Shown: positions 46,208 through 57,012, numbered from the stretch's first letter. The stretch: 64,000 nt of DNA from Prostheceraeus crozeri (GCA_907163375.1 CAJQUW010014307.1:1-64000); one strand, 5' to 3'. Notes: generated by a model not told the origin, from the sequence alone. Numbers and translations are program-made.

Positions 46208-47604
46208 CAGTATTGTGCAAATTAATGTGAACAAAAGTAAAAATACATGAATTCCAGCATGATTGAATTTTATTTTCAATGTAAAATGAAATATTGTCTT
46301 TCAATACATAATGTGGCCACCCTTGGCCTTCAGCAATGCTGAGACACGACTTGGCATTGAATCGACCAATTTTTCGCCAAATGATGAGATCTTTTCATCA
46401 TGGAACCATACCTTAATAAGAACTGCTATCATCTTTTGTTTCGATGAGCAATCAATCTTTCTCAGTTGCGCTTTGCAGATATGCCACAAATTTTCGATCG
46501 GAGATACATCAGAGGAGTTTCCCGGCCAATCGAGGACGTAAATATTGTTCTCTTCAAGACAAGTTTTGGCTTTTCGGCTTGTATGGCACGGTGCCAAATC
46601 TTGTTGGAAATTGGGTTCGGCGTTCGTTCCAACTCAGAGACAATCCGAGTTTCAATCAAATGAACTTATCGATCGGAATTCATCATCCCCTCGATTGGAA
46701 TGAGACATCCGGGTCCCTTGTATGAGAAGCACTCCCAAAACATTTGCTTTGGTGGATGTTTAAATGACTGGTTCATGTGTGCAGTCCGAACCGGCTCTCC
46801 GGTACTTCGTCGAACAAGCTGAGAATGATATCCTTTTGCTTCAAAGTGACACTCGTCTGAAAAGACAACTCGATGCCAATCTTCGACGGTCCAGTTCAAA
46901 CGGGTTTTCCTCATTTTAACTGTCAATATGGATTTCTTAAGTGGTCGACGAGCTTTCCTCCCAACCGCGAGCAACCGTCGACGCACAGTTGACCTGTCAA
47001 TAGATACCCCGGCATGTTCAATTTCGTCCTTAAGCTCATGACTTGTCATTCTTGGGTTGAGTCTGCTCAACCTGATAATCTTTGAATCATCTCGTGGCGT
47101 TGTCTTCTTTTTTCTTCCACATTTACCAATGCGTCGCGGTTGAAGGCTGTCCGTGTTTTGATGCAATTTCAAAATATTATTCACTGCACCAAGCGAGACC
47201 GAGCATTCAGATGCGATAGCGCGTTGAGTCATTTTCGTACTGTCTGAATGTCACAATCTTGCTACGCGTCTCTGGTGAAATGTCCATGCTTGCTGACAGA
47301 GATAAAATGTGATTAGTGACAAAAGTAGCAAGTTCAAATTCAAAATTCAAATTCTACCCAAGTTTTGTGAGAAAGGCCAAAATTTGCTATTTTGTGGAAT
47401 TTGAACTTTTGAATTCAAAATCAAATTATCTGCGTCAATGTTGCATTGAATACCTACGTCTGGCAATGAAAAGGTCAAATGTTAATATCTATGCAAGTAC
47501 GCGAGTCATTCTATTCATGTAAAATAGAATAAAGCAAGTCAAACAACATTAAGTGATAGCATAAGAAATATGTCCTTTTGTTCATATTAATTTGCACAAT
47601 ACTG
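46208..47604 (-). mobile_element. Tc1-like DNA transposon inserted in the minisatellite
   Basis: Ends CAGTATTGTGCAAATTAATG / CATTAATTTGCACAATACTG-like (one mismatch) are flanked by TA at 46206-46207 and 47605-47606. Removing the element rejoins GA-TA-TCTG, the GATATCTG of the minisatellite unit, which proves the target site. Length 1397 bp is usual for Tc1. The single transposase is on the minus strand and is broken. Confidence 0.95.
46301..47232 (-). pseudogene. Tc1 transposase pseudogene (DD34E)
   Basis: N-terminal HTH region (SVSLGAVNNILK), a basic GRKKKTTPRDD linker and a second HTH (SIDRSTVRRRLLAVGRKAR) come first. The catalytic core follows: VVFSDECHF (first Asp), QQDLAPCHTS (second Asp) and DVSPIENLW (Glu). 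Thirty-four residues separate the second Asp from Glu, as in Tc1. After NSDR there is an in-frame TAA, and between ETRIVSELERT and QQDLAPC the frame shifts once. With so few lesions the copy is fairly young. Confidence 0.92.
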
Positions 47605-47606
47605 TA

Positions 47607-47665
47607 TCTGCATAAGGAATGGGTGAAGCGCATTGATATCTGCACACAGAAGAGTTGAAGTGATT
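47607..47665 (+). repeat. Higher-order minisatellite, right part
   Basis: TCTGCATAAGGAATGGGTG continues the array exactly where the Tc1 element interrupted it, followed by one more decayed unit. Confidence 0.85.
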
Positions 47666-48890
47666 CGAATCAGGAGCGGGATGAAGGGTTCAGTTCCGAG
47701 TTGATGCCTTCTCACTCGGTCGGAATGTGGAAAGAATTCTTTAACCTCCTCAACATGCGTGGAATTCGATGAGCAAATCGATAGAATCGCATCTCCGATG
47801 GGAACCGTTGTTCATGTGTATGGACTTCACTAACGGATCCTTCTCTCATTCATTTTCCTTCCCTACAACCCCGCCACCGTGTCCCAACTTTCTTCTCTCT
47901 CTCTGCGTCCGGTCGGACCCTTCTCATCCGCTCACAGACGTGCCGTAATTCTCTTGTAGCCGCAAATGAATTTTTTATTCCTTCTTCTTCTTCGTCTCTG
48001 TGACCCGCGTGGATGTTGGGGTGCAGGATGACGTCATACCGAGAATTTTGGCAAAGGAAATGGGGAATGTTACGGAGCTCAGAGGATGCTCTCCTCCGAT
48101 TTCTTTGCAAATGTTAGTCCTCCAAGATTTCATCACCCTCAAGTTGATGGTTACATCATTTACATCATCCTTAGACATGATTTTTAGTCTTTTCGAATAT
48201 CAGAGGTGTGGTTTAGGGGTAGCAGTGAATAGCGCCGTGATGCTGTCTTAGCTTATGACCTGAACAGCGCCACACTTTCCACGGATCTCAAATGAAGGCA
48301 GTATATAATGAGCAAGAAGCGAGGAGTGGTCCCATGAGCTGGAGAGGACTGCTATCTACAAGTATAACAGGGGTGGTGGATTGGACAGTTTGGGCTGACG
48401 ACAAGAAGTTTGATTTAGCTGGGAAGTTGAAATTTTACTGCATGTGTCTGAGAAATGAAGCAAACGTCTGCCGGAGATTTCTGGCTGGGGTGGTCCAAAT
48501 GGCCACCCAAAAGGACCCGTTTGCGGATTTTGGATAACAACCATCGTCATCAAAGAATGTCTTTGTCATGAATGTGCGGGACAGTGCAGTTTAATATATG
48601 ATGCTCCTGTGATTTCATCATTCGTTGAATGTTCTTGTTGTGTGTCAACAGTGACCACTGTCAAGTGTGCGTCGCTGCCTGTTGTCTCGCGCATTCAGAA
48701 TATATTTATTCAGCGATCATACTTGATGATCAAATTAATAATTATAACATTCAATAATCAATAATTATGAGATTCAAATGCTCATACTTACAGTCAGACA
48801 TTTACCAAACTAGTTCTGAATCGTTAACCAATTTTCTTCATTAATATCAAATTCTTGATTTACGTAGCTTTGAGCTTGAGACTCATTATC
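47666..48890. other. No confident gene
   Basis: Overlapping frames near 48.0-48.5 kb have no domains. A TCTCTC-rich stretch lies near 47890. Confidence 0.4.
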
Positions 48891-49502
48891 AGAAAGACTG
48901 AGTACATGGAATGCGGGACTCAATCAGACGCTGCCATCAGGATTGCCGGAGATCTAAAGAAAGTTACAGACTTCAAGTACCTCGGCTCGATCATAAGCAT
49001 GTGATGGCATCATGTAGTCCGAGATTGAAGCTATGGTGAGTGCAGCATGGTTGAAGTGGCGCCAAACAACAAGAATCCTCTGCGACCGACGAATGCCTGA
49101 ACGCCTTAAGTAGAACGTATACAAGCCAGTCGCGCGTCAGGTCATCCTCTACGGAACAGAGCGCTGGCCAACCACAGCGAAGCAGTAGCAAGCCCTCCAC
49201 ACCATGGAAATAATGCGATGATGCCTCCGCTACAAAAGATGGGATCACGTTCGTAACACCAGCGTCATAAAGCGATTGGGCGTCGCGGAGAAGATAAAAG
49301 AAAATCGGCTGAGGTGGTATGGCCATGTCATTCCAATGTGCAACGATGTTCTGCACGCTGGGCAGGCTACGGGTCGACCAAGGAGACGATGGTTGGATCG
49401 ACTGAAGGAGGACTCATCAACGCCAAAGAAGATGAAGCCCTCGATGGCGATGAAAGAAGACCAGTTTGCAGTAACTGGGGAACCTGCATCCATGCGGGAT
49501 TA
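48891..49502 (+). mobile_element. RTE-type LINE C-terminal fragment
   Basis: Plus strand begins KTEYMECGTQSDAAIRIAGD then LKKVTDFKYLGSIIS, the block after the RT active site in RTE-type LINEs. After frameshifts it ends IKRLGVAEKIKENRLRWYGH, then GQATGRPRRRWLDRLKED. Several frameshifts separate the blocks. The 5' half, including endonuclease and the RT core, is absent. Confidence 0.85.
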
Positions 49503-50010
49503 ACTGAAAGAATAGCTTTGAGCTCTCGGGTTTTCTCTCTCTCTCTTTCAAAATTAAAAGTTCTGTGTTTTGCTTCACAGAGGCGGTGAACACATTGACA
49601 AAATCTATGCATATTTACACATGATATAAAATATTAATCGAAGTATAAAGAGAGAGTGCACACATCAGTCAGTCATTTACAATCTGTAATAAAAGAATTT
49701 AAAAAACGCTTAGTCTTGGCCTTAGGTCATTTCAATGCACATCGATTTCTACACATCACTGTAGTTCGTTCATCGAACAAAATTCTCAAAGGGTGGTCCT
49801 CAAACTTCAACACTTCTTTGAACAAATTAATATACTGCTTGCCGCCAACTTCTAATAAAGACGGACGCTTAAGGCGAGAGACCGAGTCACAAATAATTTA
49901 AAGACTCTTCTGTCAAGTCGAAGAAGCTTGTTGCACAAATAGTTAGGGATATTACAAAATATCGGGTAAGCGTAAAGGAGAACAGATCTTATGTGAGCGC
50001 AATAAGCTTT

Positions 50011-50660
50011 CACATGTCTCTAAAATCGATTTAAATGATTGGAAATCCGAATGAGATTAGCTTTGGAATATAGCATGGTGAGTGCATGGACATTGTGAAT
50101 TTGAAATATTTCCAAAATCAGTCGAGTAGTTTTTCAATAAATCACAGTTTTATGCATTTCGTACTACTTACAAGATTTAAGCGTCTCGTAGGCTATGAAG
50201 AAGAAATCCGAATAGCATCTTATCACAGACTATCAACATAAATATCATGTCAATACTGTATACAAAATTTGAAACAAATCTGTCGGGACAATGTTGAGAA
50301 ATTTTGAATTTTTCACTGAAATAGCTCGTAAGTAGTATGTGTCGCAAGGGATCAGGCTAGTGTGCCGAAAAAAAATCCGAATGGCATGTAAATTGATTCA
50401 TGCTCTTTCTATGGATACAGATTGTCGAGTATGATTGTTTAAGCAGATTCCATCGAGTCAAATTGCAGAAAATCTAAAATATATACAAAAATTTCAAAAA
50501 AATAAAAAAAAATTGATGAAAATTTGAATGTAAAATGAAGTATATGCCACTAAATCCGAATGAATTGAGATTTGAAAAGTGCATTCTCCAACGTTTCCCA
50601 TATACTCTATCAAAATATAAAGCGAATCGGTCGAGTAGTTGTCTCAAGATTTAGGCTTAT
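50011..50660 (+). repeat. Left terminal inverted repeat
   Basis: Near-identical to the inverse of 54114-54762. It is built from four degenerate units of about 170 bp, each opening AAATCCGAAT (50043, 50204, 50373, 50552). GTCGAGTAGTT and CAAGATTTARGC also recur. Such subterminal repeats are candidate transposase binding sites. A further short match (TACTCTATGTAGGTAGAGTC) continues inside after an extra stretch of about 80 bp present only on this side. Confidence 0.95.
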
Positions 50661-50946
50661 ATGTATAGAGTTTTGCGACAAATAGTTGTTGACATTGGAC
50701 ATACTTACATTGGACATTTGTACGCTTCATTGATCTCATGTACTCTATGTAGGTAGAGTCAGTATTACTTATCACGCTGCGTTGAATTCTGTAATCAACA
50801 TGGAGTTACTGTTCAACTAATCAAGGCTCATTGTTCAATGTTCAATTAGGTCAAGTGTGACGGTTATTGCTTGAATAGGTAACACATTCCAGCTGATATT
50901 TCGATCATTGCATCTGACTTTCTTCTTTCCAATATGCTGATCTGTT

Positions 50947-51313
50947 GTATTCTAACCCAATGAAGATGAATCATGTCGACTTCTAAGTCAATGGGCGGAC
51001 ACTAAGGCGTTAGCTGGCATTATCTGTATCCATAGAAATTAACAATACCATAGAAAGTCTGTACTTCTATGTCTGTATCTGAATTACATTGAAATTGCAT
51101 TGAGATAGAAACTGCATTATTATCCGGAAGAAGCGTTCTATGTCAAATCCCCAAATAAATTATGCAATAGTCAGACTTTTTGAGTAAAACTTTTTAGATG
51201 TCTATATCAGAAGCATAGATTGTCATCTAAGGATCAATGTTTGTAGCCATGTTTGTAGCATGGATTTGTTTGTAGACATCGCCATAGATTTCATCTTCAT
51301 TGGGTTAGAATAC
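50947..51313. mobile_element. Small inverted-repeat element inside the transposon
   Basis: GTATTCTAACCCAATGAAGA at 50947 is matched by its inverse ending at 51313, about 24 bp paired, enclosing about 320 bp. The ends look like a MITE. No flanking duplication is obvious, so it may be an inverted repeat belonging to the transposon itself, for instance in the 5' region of the gene. Confidence 0.5.
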
Positions 51314-51593
51314 CAATAATATCCACTTTTATCGGACACAAATGCAAAACTCCTCGAAATCTATGCATTTATGTCCTCTAAAAGTGCATACTATTCCTAT
51401 CATCTAATGATCAAGGATGGCATTGTTTCCGTCGCGCACGGGGATATCAACCCTATTCAGCAATGTGTCAGAATCACCACCCACGCAGCGTAAGTGAACA
51501 AAGCTTTTCTTAATGTCTGAGCGCGTGAAGACCAGCGCATGCACTTGATTGAATCGTGCGGCTGCGAGATTGTGAATTGTCGTGTTGTAATTT

Positions 51594-53684
51594 ATGGCGT
51601 CGATTGTCTCAGCATTTCATGACGAAGCTAAACATAGAATATGTAGACGATGTGGTGAAGTGGGTCTACGATCCAAAATGGTCACGATCTCTGCTTCAAC
51701 TAAACAAGGTTATCAAGATTATTGGAATATTGATTTGAGAAATGATAATGCCTTCTTTGCACCTGAAGCTCTTTGCAAAACCTGCTATACTGATCTTCGG
51801 CACTTGATGAATAATAAACCTGAAAAAGTTGGAACATTAGCCAGATCTTTTAGTCAGTTTCCTTTCGACGGCATTTCAAACATCGCAACTCGCTCGATCC
51901 TGCCCTGTACAGTTTCACATCCATGTTCTTTGTGCAAAATCCTCAAAAATTACCAAGATCGTACAATTGTTGAACAAAAGGAACTATTTGGTACTGCACG
52001 TTGTGGACGAAAACGAACTTCCGCTGTTATTTCACGTGTTGAGCCGTCATGTTCAAAATGCAGCAAAATCCTATCGAAAACTGAAATGAGTATTCCAAAC
52101 AGACATCGATGTGTTCCTCTCTCTGAATCTGTTGACGTTTTATGTCATACAATGGAAAGAACGGGAGTAGCGGATAAAGTCATGTCAAACCTTGTGTCAA
52201 GCAAATTGACAGATGATAACCTTGAAATGAGTCCGCCAGGCACGTCATTTTCTGTTTCCCGTTTGAATGGACCACCACTCAAATTAAACATCTCAAATGA
52301 GAAACACAAGCAGAGATGTACGAAACTGGAATTGAGAAGTTTGATTGGAATTAAATCATTGTCAAACTGTATCTCTAACAACAGTCTGAGAAAAATCAAT
52401 TCAGCTATCAAAAGCAAATCAGTGAAGTTTCCAAGTGTTTCCTCCTATTATTCGGATCGGGATGCTTGTCTTAGCAATTACTTCTCATCCACTGATGAAT
52501 TTCAGTTTGAAGTTTATCAAAAAGATGACCAATCTACAGATGACAAATACCTTGCAAATGCTCCAATGATATATTGCAATGACATCAATGGTTTAATCAA
52601 GGACTGGTGGTCATCTGAGACACCTCCAACGCTTGTCATCAAATGTTCCATTGATCACGGCCAAGGGTTTTTGAAAGTTTCTGTACAAATCCTCAATGAT
52701 GAGCGCTATTCGAATTCTGTATCAGAATTGCTTTTGGTTGCGTTGGTAGAGGCACCTGAAACTCGTACAAATTTGTTGACAATATTTTCGATAGAATCTT
52801 TTCAAAACTTTGGCGATCCTGATTTCAGTACTATTTTAGTTGCGGACAACAAATGCTTGCAGTTGATGTTGGGAATATCAACAGGAAACTCTAAGTATCC
52901 TTGCGTTTTCTGCACCTGGAAGAATGGGTCACATTCATCTGATGACGATGTAACCATGCGCAGCGGAACGCTACATTCTCAGCAATTGCAAAAATTCAAT
53001 GACGAATGCGATCGGATAGCAAGAAAAGCAAAAGAATATTATAATTCAATTTCTCCCTCTATTCTCGGAGAAACCGACTCGCCCAATCTCTACAAGTGTG
53101 GAATACCCATTCTGCATGTATCGCTTGGCATTGTGCAGCATCTCTTCAACAAAATCGAAGAAAAATTGTCTCAACCAGAGAAAGACGATGTTGGGGAGAC
53201 ATTGAACCGAATAGGAGCTCATAGGTCTCCTTATCATGGGAAAGCGATCGAAGAGCGTGGAGTCAGGAGCATCTTGGAAAATCTTGATATTTTTCCTACT
53301 TGTTTCAAGCGAACTGGCTATTATGTAGCACTACGTCGTTACAAGGAAGTCCTGGATGAATGTGGAGGCGTAAGACGCAAGCACACATTCCAAGACAAAA
53401 TTGAAGAATTTAAAGAGGCTGTCCGTCAAGCAGGCATTACACCCTTCTTGAAAATTCATTTGCTTGACCATGTCGATTTATTCCTGAGTGTCATGGATGA
53501 GATCTGCACATTCTCAAATCCTGGCTTAGGCTGGACCAGCGAACAGGCCATCGAAAGCTCTCACCACCATTTTGCAAATACCTGGAGCCGCTACAAAAAG
53601 ACTCCTGGAAACAGGAAGAAGGCCCTTCTTGTTGCAGTGATAGACTTTAACTACACAAGATTCTTGACATCTTTTTCTGATTAA
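51594..53684 (+). CDS. RAG1/CMC-type DDE transposase with N-terminal zinc pairs
   Basis: Unbroken 696-aa frame from ATG 51594, in one exon. N-terminal zinc-binding pairs: CRRCG (17-20), CKTCY (61-64), CSLC (111-114), CSKC (153-156). The first three follow the order of the RAG1 N-terminal region (CRICG, CHNCW, CDIC), the similarity known from molluscan N-RAG-TP transposons. Core: IKCSIDHGQGFLKVS gives D354; ILVADNKCLQLMLG gives D418; YPCVFC gives C437/C440; KIHLLDHV gives H622/H626; GLGWTSEQAIESSHHHF gives E654 (E650 is the alternative). RAG1 has the same order: Asp, Asp, CxxC, HxxxxH, and the WASEGNES Glu. It should cut at the CAC ends and join DNA as a nuclear recombinase. Family assignment rests on remembered motifs; a transposase is near certain, the Chapaev label less so. 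Confidence 0.9.
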   Translation: MASIVSAFHDEAKHRICRRCGEVGLRSKMVTISASTKQGYQDYWNIDLRNDNAFFAPEALCKTCYTDLRHLMNNKPEKVGTLARSFSQFPFDGISNIATRSILPCTVSHPCSLCKILKNYQDRTIVEQKELFGTARCGRKRTSAVISRVEPSCSKCSKILSKTEMSIPNRHRCVPLSESVDVLCHTMERTGVADKVMSNLVSSKLTDDNLEMSPPGTSFSVSRLNGPPLKLNISNEKHKQRCTKLELRSLIGIKSLSNCISNNSLRKINSAIKSKSVKFPSVSSYYSDRDACLSNYFSSTDEFQFEVYQKDDQSTDDKYLANAPMIYCNDINGLIKDWWSSETPPTLVIKCSIDHGQGFLKVSVQILNDERYSNSVSELLLVALVEAPETRTNLLTIFSIESFQNFGDPDFSTILVADNKCLQLMLGISTGNSKYPCVFCTWKNGSHSSDDDVTMRSGTLHSQQLQKFNDECDRIARKAKEYYNSISPSILGETDSPNLYKCGIPILHVSLGIVQHLFNKIEEKLSQPEKDDVGETLNRIGAHRSPYHGKAIEERGVRSILENLDIFPTCFKRTGYYVALRRYKEVLDECGGVRRKHTFQDKIEEFKEAVRQAGITPFLKIHLLDHVDLFLSVMDEICTFSNPGLGWTSEQAIESSHHHFANTWSRYKKTPGNRKKALLVAVIDFNYTRFLTSFSD

Positions 53685-54113
53685 CTCCGAACATTTTTCC
53701 ATTTCCAGCTTTCGTCACAGTGTTGTTTCGTGTTCAATATAGGTTGTTATTTGCTAATATTTGGTTCTGAATAATATACTTTCTGCTCAAGTCTTAAAAC
53801 AAGGAAAAGATAATGCCTATTCTAGTACAGACAAGGTCAATTTTTTGCAATTTGTAAAAAATTATAAGAATGAAACAAGTAGAGGACCATTCTACAAATA
53901 ATATTAATTTATATAATTTGCAAAAATCTATAAAAAACAAAATAAGTAGAAGACGATCACTATCCTAATATTGTTTGGGTCAATAAATGGATCACAGATG
54001 GATCATAGGACGGTGAAAAAATCGTGTAACCAATTTTGATTAAAGTTATGCCTAAATCTTGAGAAAACTACATTCAACATGATAAGTAATATTGACTCTA
54101 CCTACATAGAGTA

Positions 54114-54762
54114 ATAAGCCTAAATCTTGAGACAACTACTCGACCGATTCGCTTTATATTTTGATAGAGTATATGGGAAACGTTGGAGAATGCACTTTTC
54201 AAATCTCAATTCATTCGGATTTAGTGGCATATACTTCATTTTACATTCAAATTTTCTTCAATTTTTTTTTATTATTTTAAATTTTTGAATATATTTTAGA
54301 TTTTCTGCAATTTGACTCGATGGAATCTGCTTAAACAATCATACTCGACAATCTGTATCCATAGAAAGAGCATGAATCAATTTACATGCCATTCGGATTT
54401 TTTTTCGGCACACTAGCCTGATCCCTTGCGACACATACTACTTACGAGCTATTTCAGTGAAAAATTCAAAATTTCTCAACATTGTCCCGACAGATTTGTT
54501 TCAAATTTTGTATACAGTATTGACATGATATTTATGTTGATAGTCTGTGATAAGATGCTATTCGGATTTCTTCTTCATAGCCTACGAGACGCTTAAATCT
54601 TGTAAGTAGTATGAAATGCATAAAACTGTGATTTATTGAAAAACTACTCGACTGATTTTGGAAATATTTCAATTTCACAATGTCCATGCACTCACCATGC
54701 TATATTCCAAAGCTAATCTCATTCGGATTTCCAATCATTTAAATCGATTTTAGAGACATGTG
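54114..54762 (-). repeat. Right terminal inverted repeat
   Basis: Inverse of the left repeat, with only a few substitutions over about 650 bp and the same four AAATCCGAAT units. The inner extension TACTCTATGTAGGTAGAGTC follows directly here without the insertion seen at left. Confidence 0.95.
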
Positions 54763-55930
54763 CTTTGTAGATGATGCCTCCGTTGCATCCAAACCGTTTC
54801 AGGTTCAAAGTAATGTTTAAGGTTCAAAACGAAGAAAAATTCGTTTTGAAGCTTTGCTAACTATATAATTGATGTGTTGATTCCATTTTAGCTGACAGGC
54901 ACGGTAGATACAGACTTCTTTGTGACCACATCCATCACACTACTCTTGCTAAGATTGACATTAAGCTGAAGTTTGCCAGTCCAGTGGAGGACATTGACAA
55001 TTTCATTCTGGAGATGGTCATCGGATTGTGCACGCATATAACGAAGGACAGTGAGATCATTGGCGTATTTGCAAAAACACGAATTACTTTGTACGGGCGA
55101 TAGAGAGTCCATGCCAAAGACAAAATAAGATCGGCCCTATCACACGTCTTTGCGTTACACCACTTGAGATATGTTCCCACGATGGGTATGATCCATTAAG
55201 TTTTACACGCTGTTGCCTATTCCTCAGGTAGCAGCTTATCCAAGCTGTCAGTTCCATAGGTAAATTGAATCTAACACAATTAAGCTTCAATAATCGATTG
55301 ATGCGGAAGTCTATCGAAAGCTTTCGTTAAATCAATTGTAGCAACACGTATTACTCCAGAGGATTGATCCAAATACTTCAGCATGCTCACGTAAATCAGA
55401 CTCAAGGCATTCGTCGCTCCTTTACCGGGTCATGGTACGTGTAAATAGGCAAATTGATTTCCGCACATCTTGTCACTTATAGCAGGTATCAGCCATTTCT
55501 TACAGACAAGTTTTCCAACACATTAGACAACAGTGGTAATAATGATATAGGCCTGTAGTCACGTACATCAGTCGACACACGGATTTTGGGAACAGTGATA
55601 ACATGTGCCTTTTTTAATATTACTGGTACACATCCTGGACAGCATTATATTTTTTGTTGAACAGCATTGTATGTAATAGCCGGTGCAGCAGCCGCTGCAT
55701 CATCTCGAAATACCCAAAAGGGAATACCATCTGGTCCACATTATTTACGTTTCACCTGTTGTAACTGAAACTCAACTTAACTTCTTCTACACTGAGATGC
55801 AAGCTTTGACGCGGGCGATGTGCAAACAGGTAATCAGTGTCTACTTCATCACAGCTTTGAAAGTTAGATATGAAATATTCACTGAGTTCAACAACAGAAA
55901 GATTTGTTGGAGGAGATTGTCTTCTCTTCT

Positions 55931-57004
55931 GTCTTCTGTTCTGTTCTCTTCTCTCTCAGTCAGTCATTAATTTTAAATACTCTCGCCTAACATGTTAATT
56001 TAGTAGCTCAAAAGCCGCTGCCGCAAAAAGATTGTCGATGTTTCAACATGTCATCTAATTATTTATTTAATTATTTAACATGCAGCAGCCAACACAATCA
56101 TTTCGTAATCGCAAACGGCATCGGCTACAGATTTCGGTGAAATAACCGTCACCGATGAACAGACATTGTGTGCATAGAATTGATTGCTTCTCTTTACATT
56201 CTGCCATATGCAATGTTTCGACGTCAGATGATGATGAGAATCTTCATAATTCAGAAAATTAATAGACAATATTTCCCCTCAATGTCTAATTAGTGTCCTA
56301 CGAGAGAATTTCCTCGACTTCCATCATAAGTGATCAAGATGACACCCACGTGAACTGTTGTTGAGCTTGGGATGTTAGCATTTCCGCTCTCTTCGCTTTC
56401 TTCGGAGGCTGTGATGTGGAAAGTGACGTTCTTTCTCCTCACCTGAGGTGACCGCTCTATATCGACTCACAATCTTTCTCTTCCTAATTCGTCTTCCGAA
56501 TAGGACAACTGTTGGATATCACGGCATCATCACTTCTATACAGCGATAGAATGTTTCTTTCATCAGAATGGCGTGTAATTCAGAGATGAGCTGTTTGAGT
56601 TCAGTCGAAATTTCTCAATCATCGACCGATGTCGGTGTTAAAGCGAGTTGGAACGTTTCGATTATTATCATAACTTGGGCTAAAAATTCAAGCTTTTGCT
56701 GTATGTTTGAAACAATGAGATGAGGAGTAAAATTTCCATGAAATGTTCCCAACTTTCTTATTGTGTTGTTTTGCACAATCAAAAGTGTCTTTTTGGTGAC
56801 TAGATGTATTTGATGTTACCTTATTGTAGCCCTACATTCATACAATAATATTAATTACATGTAAGTACCCTTAGTAAATAGTTTCGATAACCGCATATTG
56901 TAATGGGGATTGCATTAAGGGAAAGATGGCAGCTTTAACCCCATTTCCCTCAGGATTTCCTTGTCGGTGAAGTATTACGTGGTGGGGCATTCCCCCTCCA
57001 GATC
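55931..57004. other. No gene seen
   Basis: Flank of the LINE and hAT elements. A TCTTCTC-rich patch lies at 55918-55960. Confidence 0.4.
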
Positions 57005-57012
57005 TTCTAAAC

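Larger units (their letters stand above)
50011..54762 (+). mobile_element. Intact-looking CMC/Chapaev-like transposon, RAG1-like transposase
   Basis: 4752 bp, bounded by CACATGTCTCTAAAATCG and its inverse, with CTTT duplicated at 50007-50010 and 54763-54766. Inverted repeats of about 650 bp flank one 696-aa gene. The LINE reading frame on either side confirms the borders. CAC termini and a 4-bp duplication are those of the Chapaev branch of the CMC superfamily, related to Transib and RAG1. The arms differ at only a handful of positions and the gene is unbroken, so the insertion is recent and may be competent. A small inverted-repeat element (50947-51313) lies between the left arm and the gene. 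No second gene, and in particular no kelch/RAG2-like frame, is present. Confidence 0.9.
49665..55930 (-). mobile_element. CR1/Jockey-like LINE split by the RAG1-like transposon
   Basis: Right of the inserted transposon the minus strand (55930 to 54767) reads LSVVELSEYFISNFQS, GPDGIPFWVF-like sequence, PMELTAWISCYLRNRQQRVK, SSGVTQRRVIGPILF, CKYANDLTVLRYM and HWTGKLQLNVNLSKSSVMDV. Left of it (50006 to 49665) the same protein continues: AHIRSVLLYAYPIFCNIPNY, CNKLLRLDRRVFKLF, then a CRNRCAL-type end. The catalytic YADD box is YAND here. The frame meets across the transposon (GGIIYK then AYCAHIRS), so insertion was inside the ORF. Several frameshifts and stops show it was or became dead. Confidence 0.85.

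Noticed and set aside
50011-54762. A RAG1-RAG2 type locus (ProtoRAG)
   Set aside because: Only one gene lies between the inverted repeats; no kelch-like frame on either strand. The duplication is 4 bp rather than the 5 bp of ProtoRAG/Transib, and the termini lack a clear RSS-like heptamer-nonamer layout.
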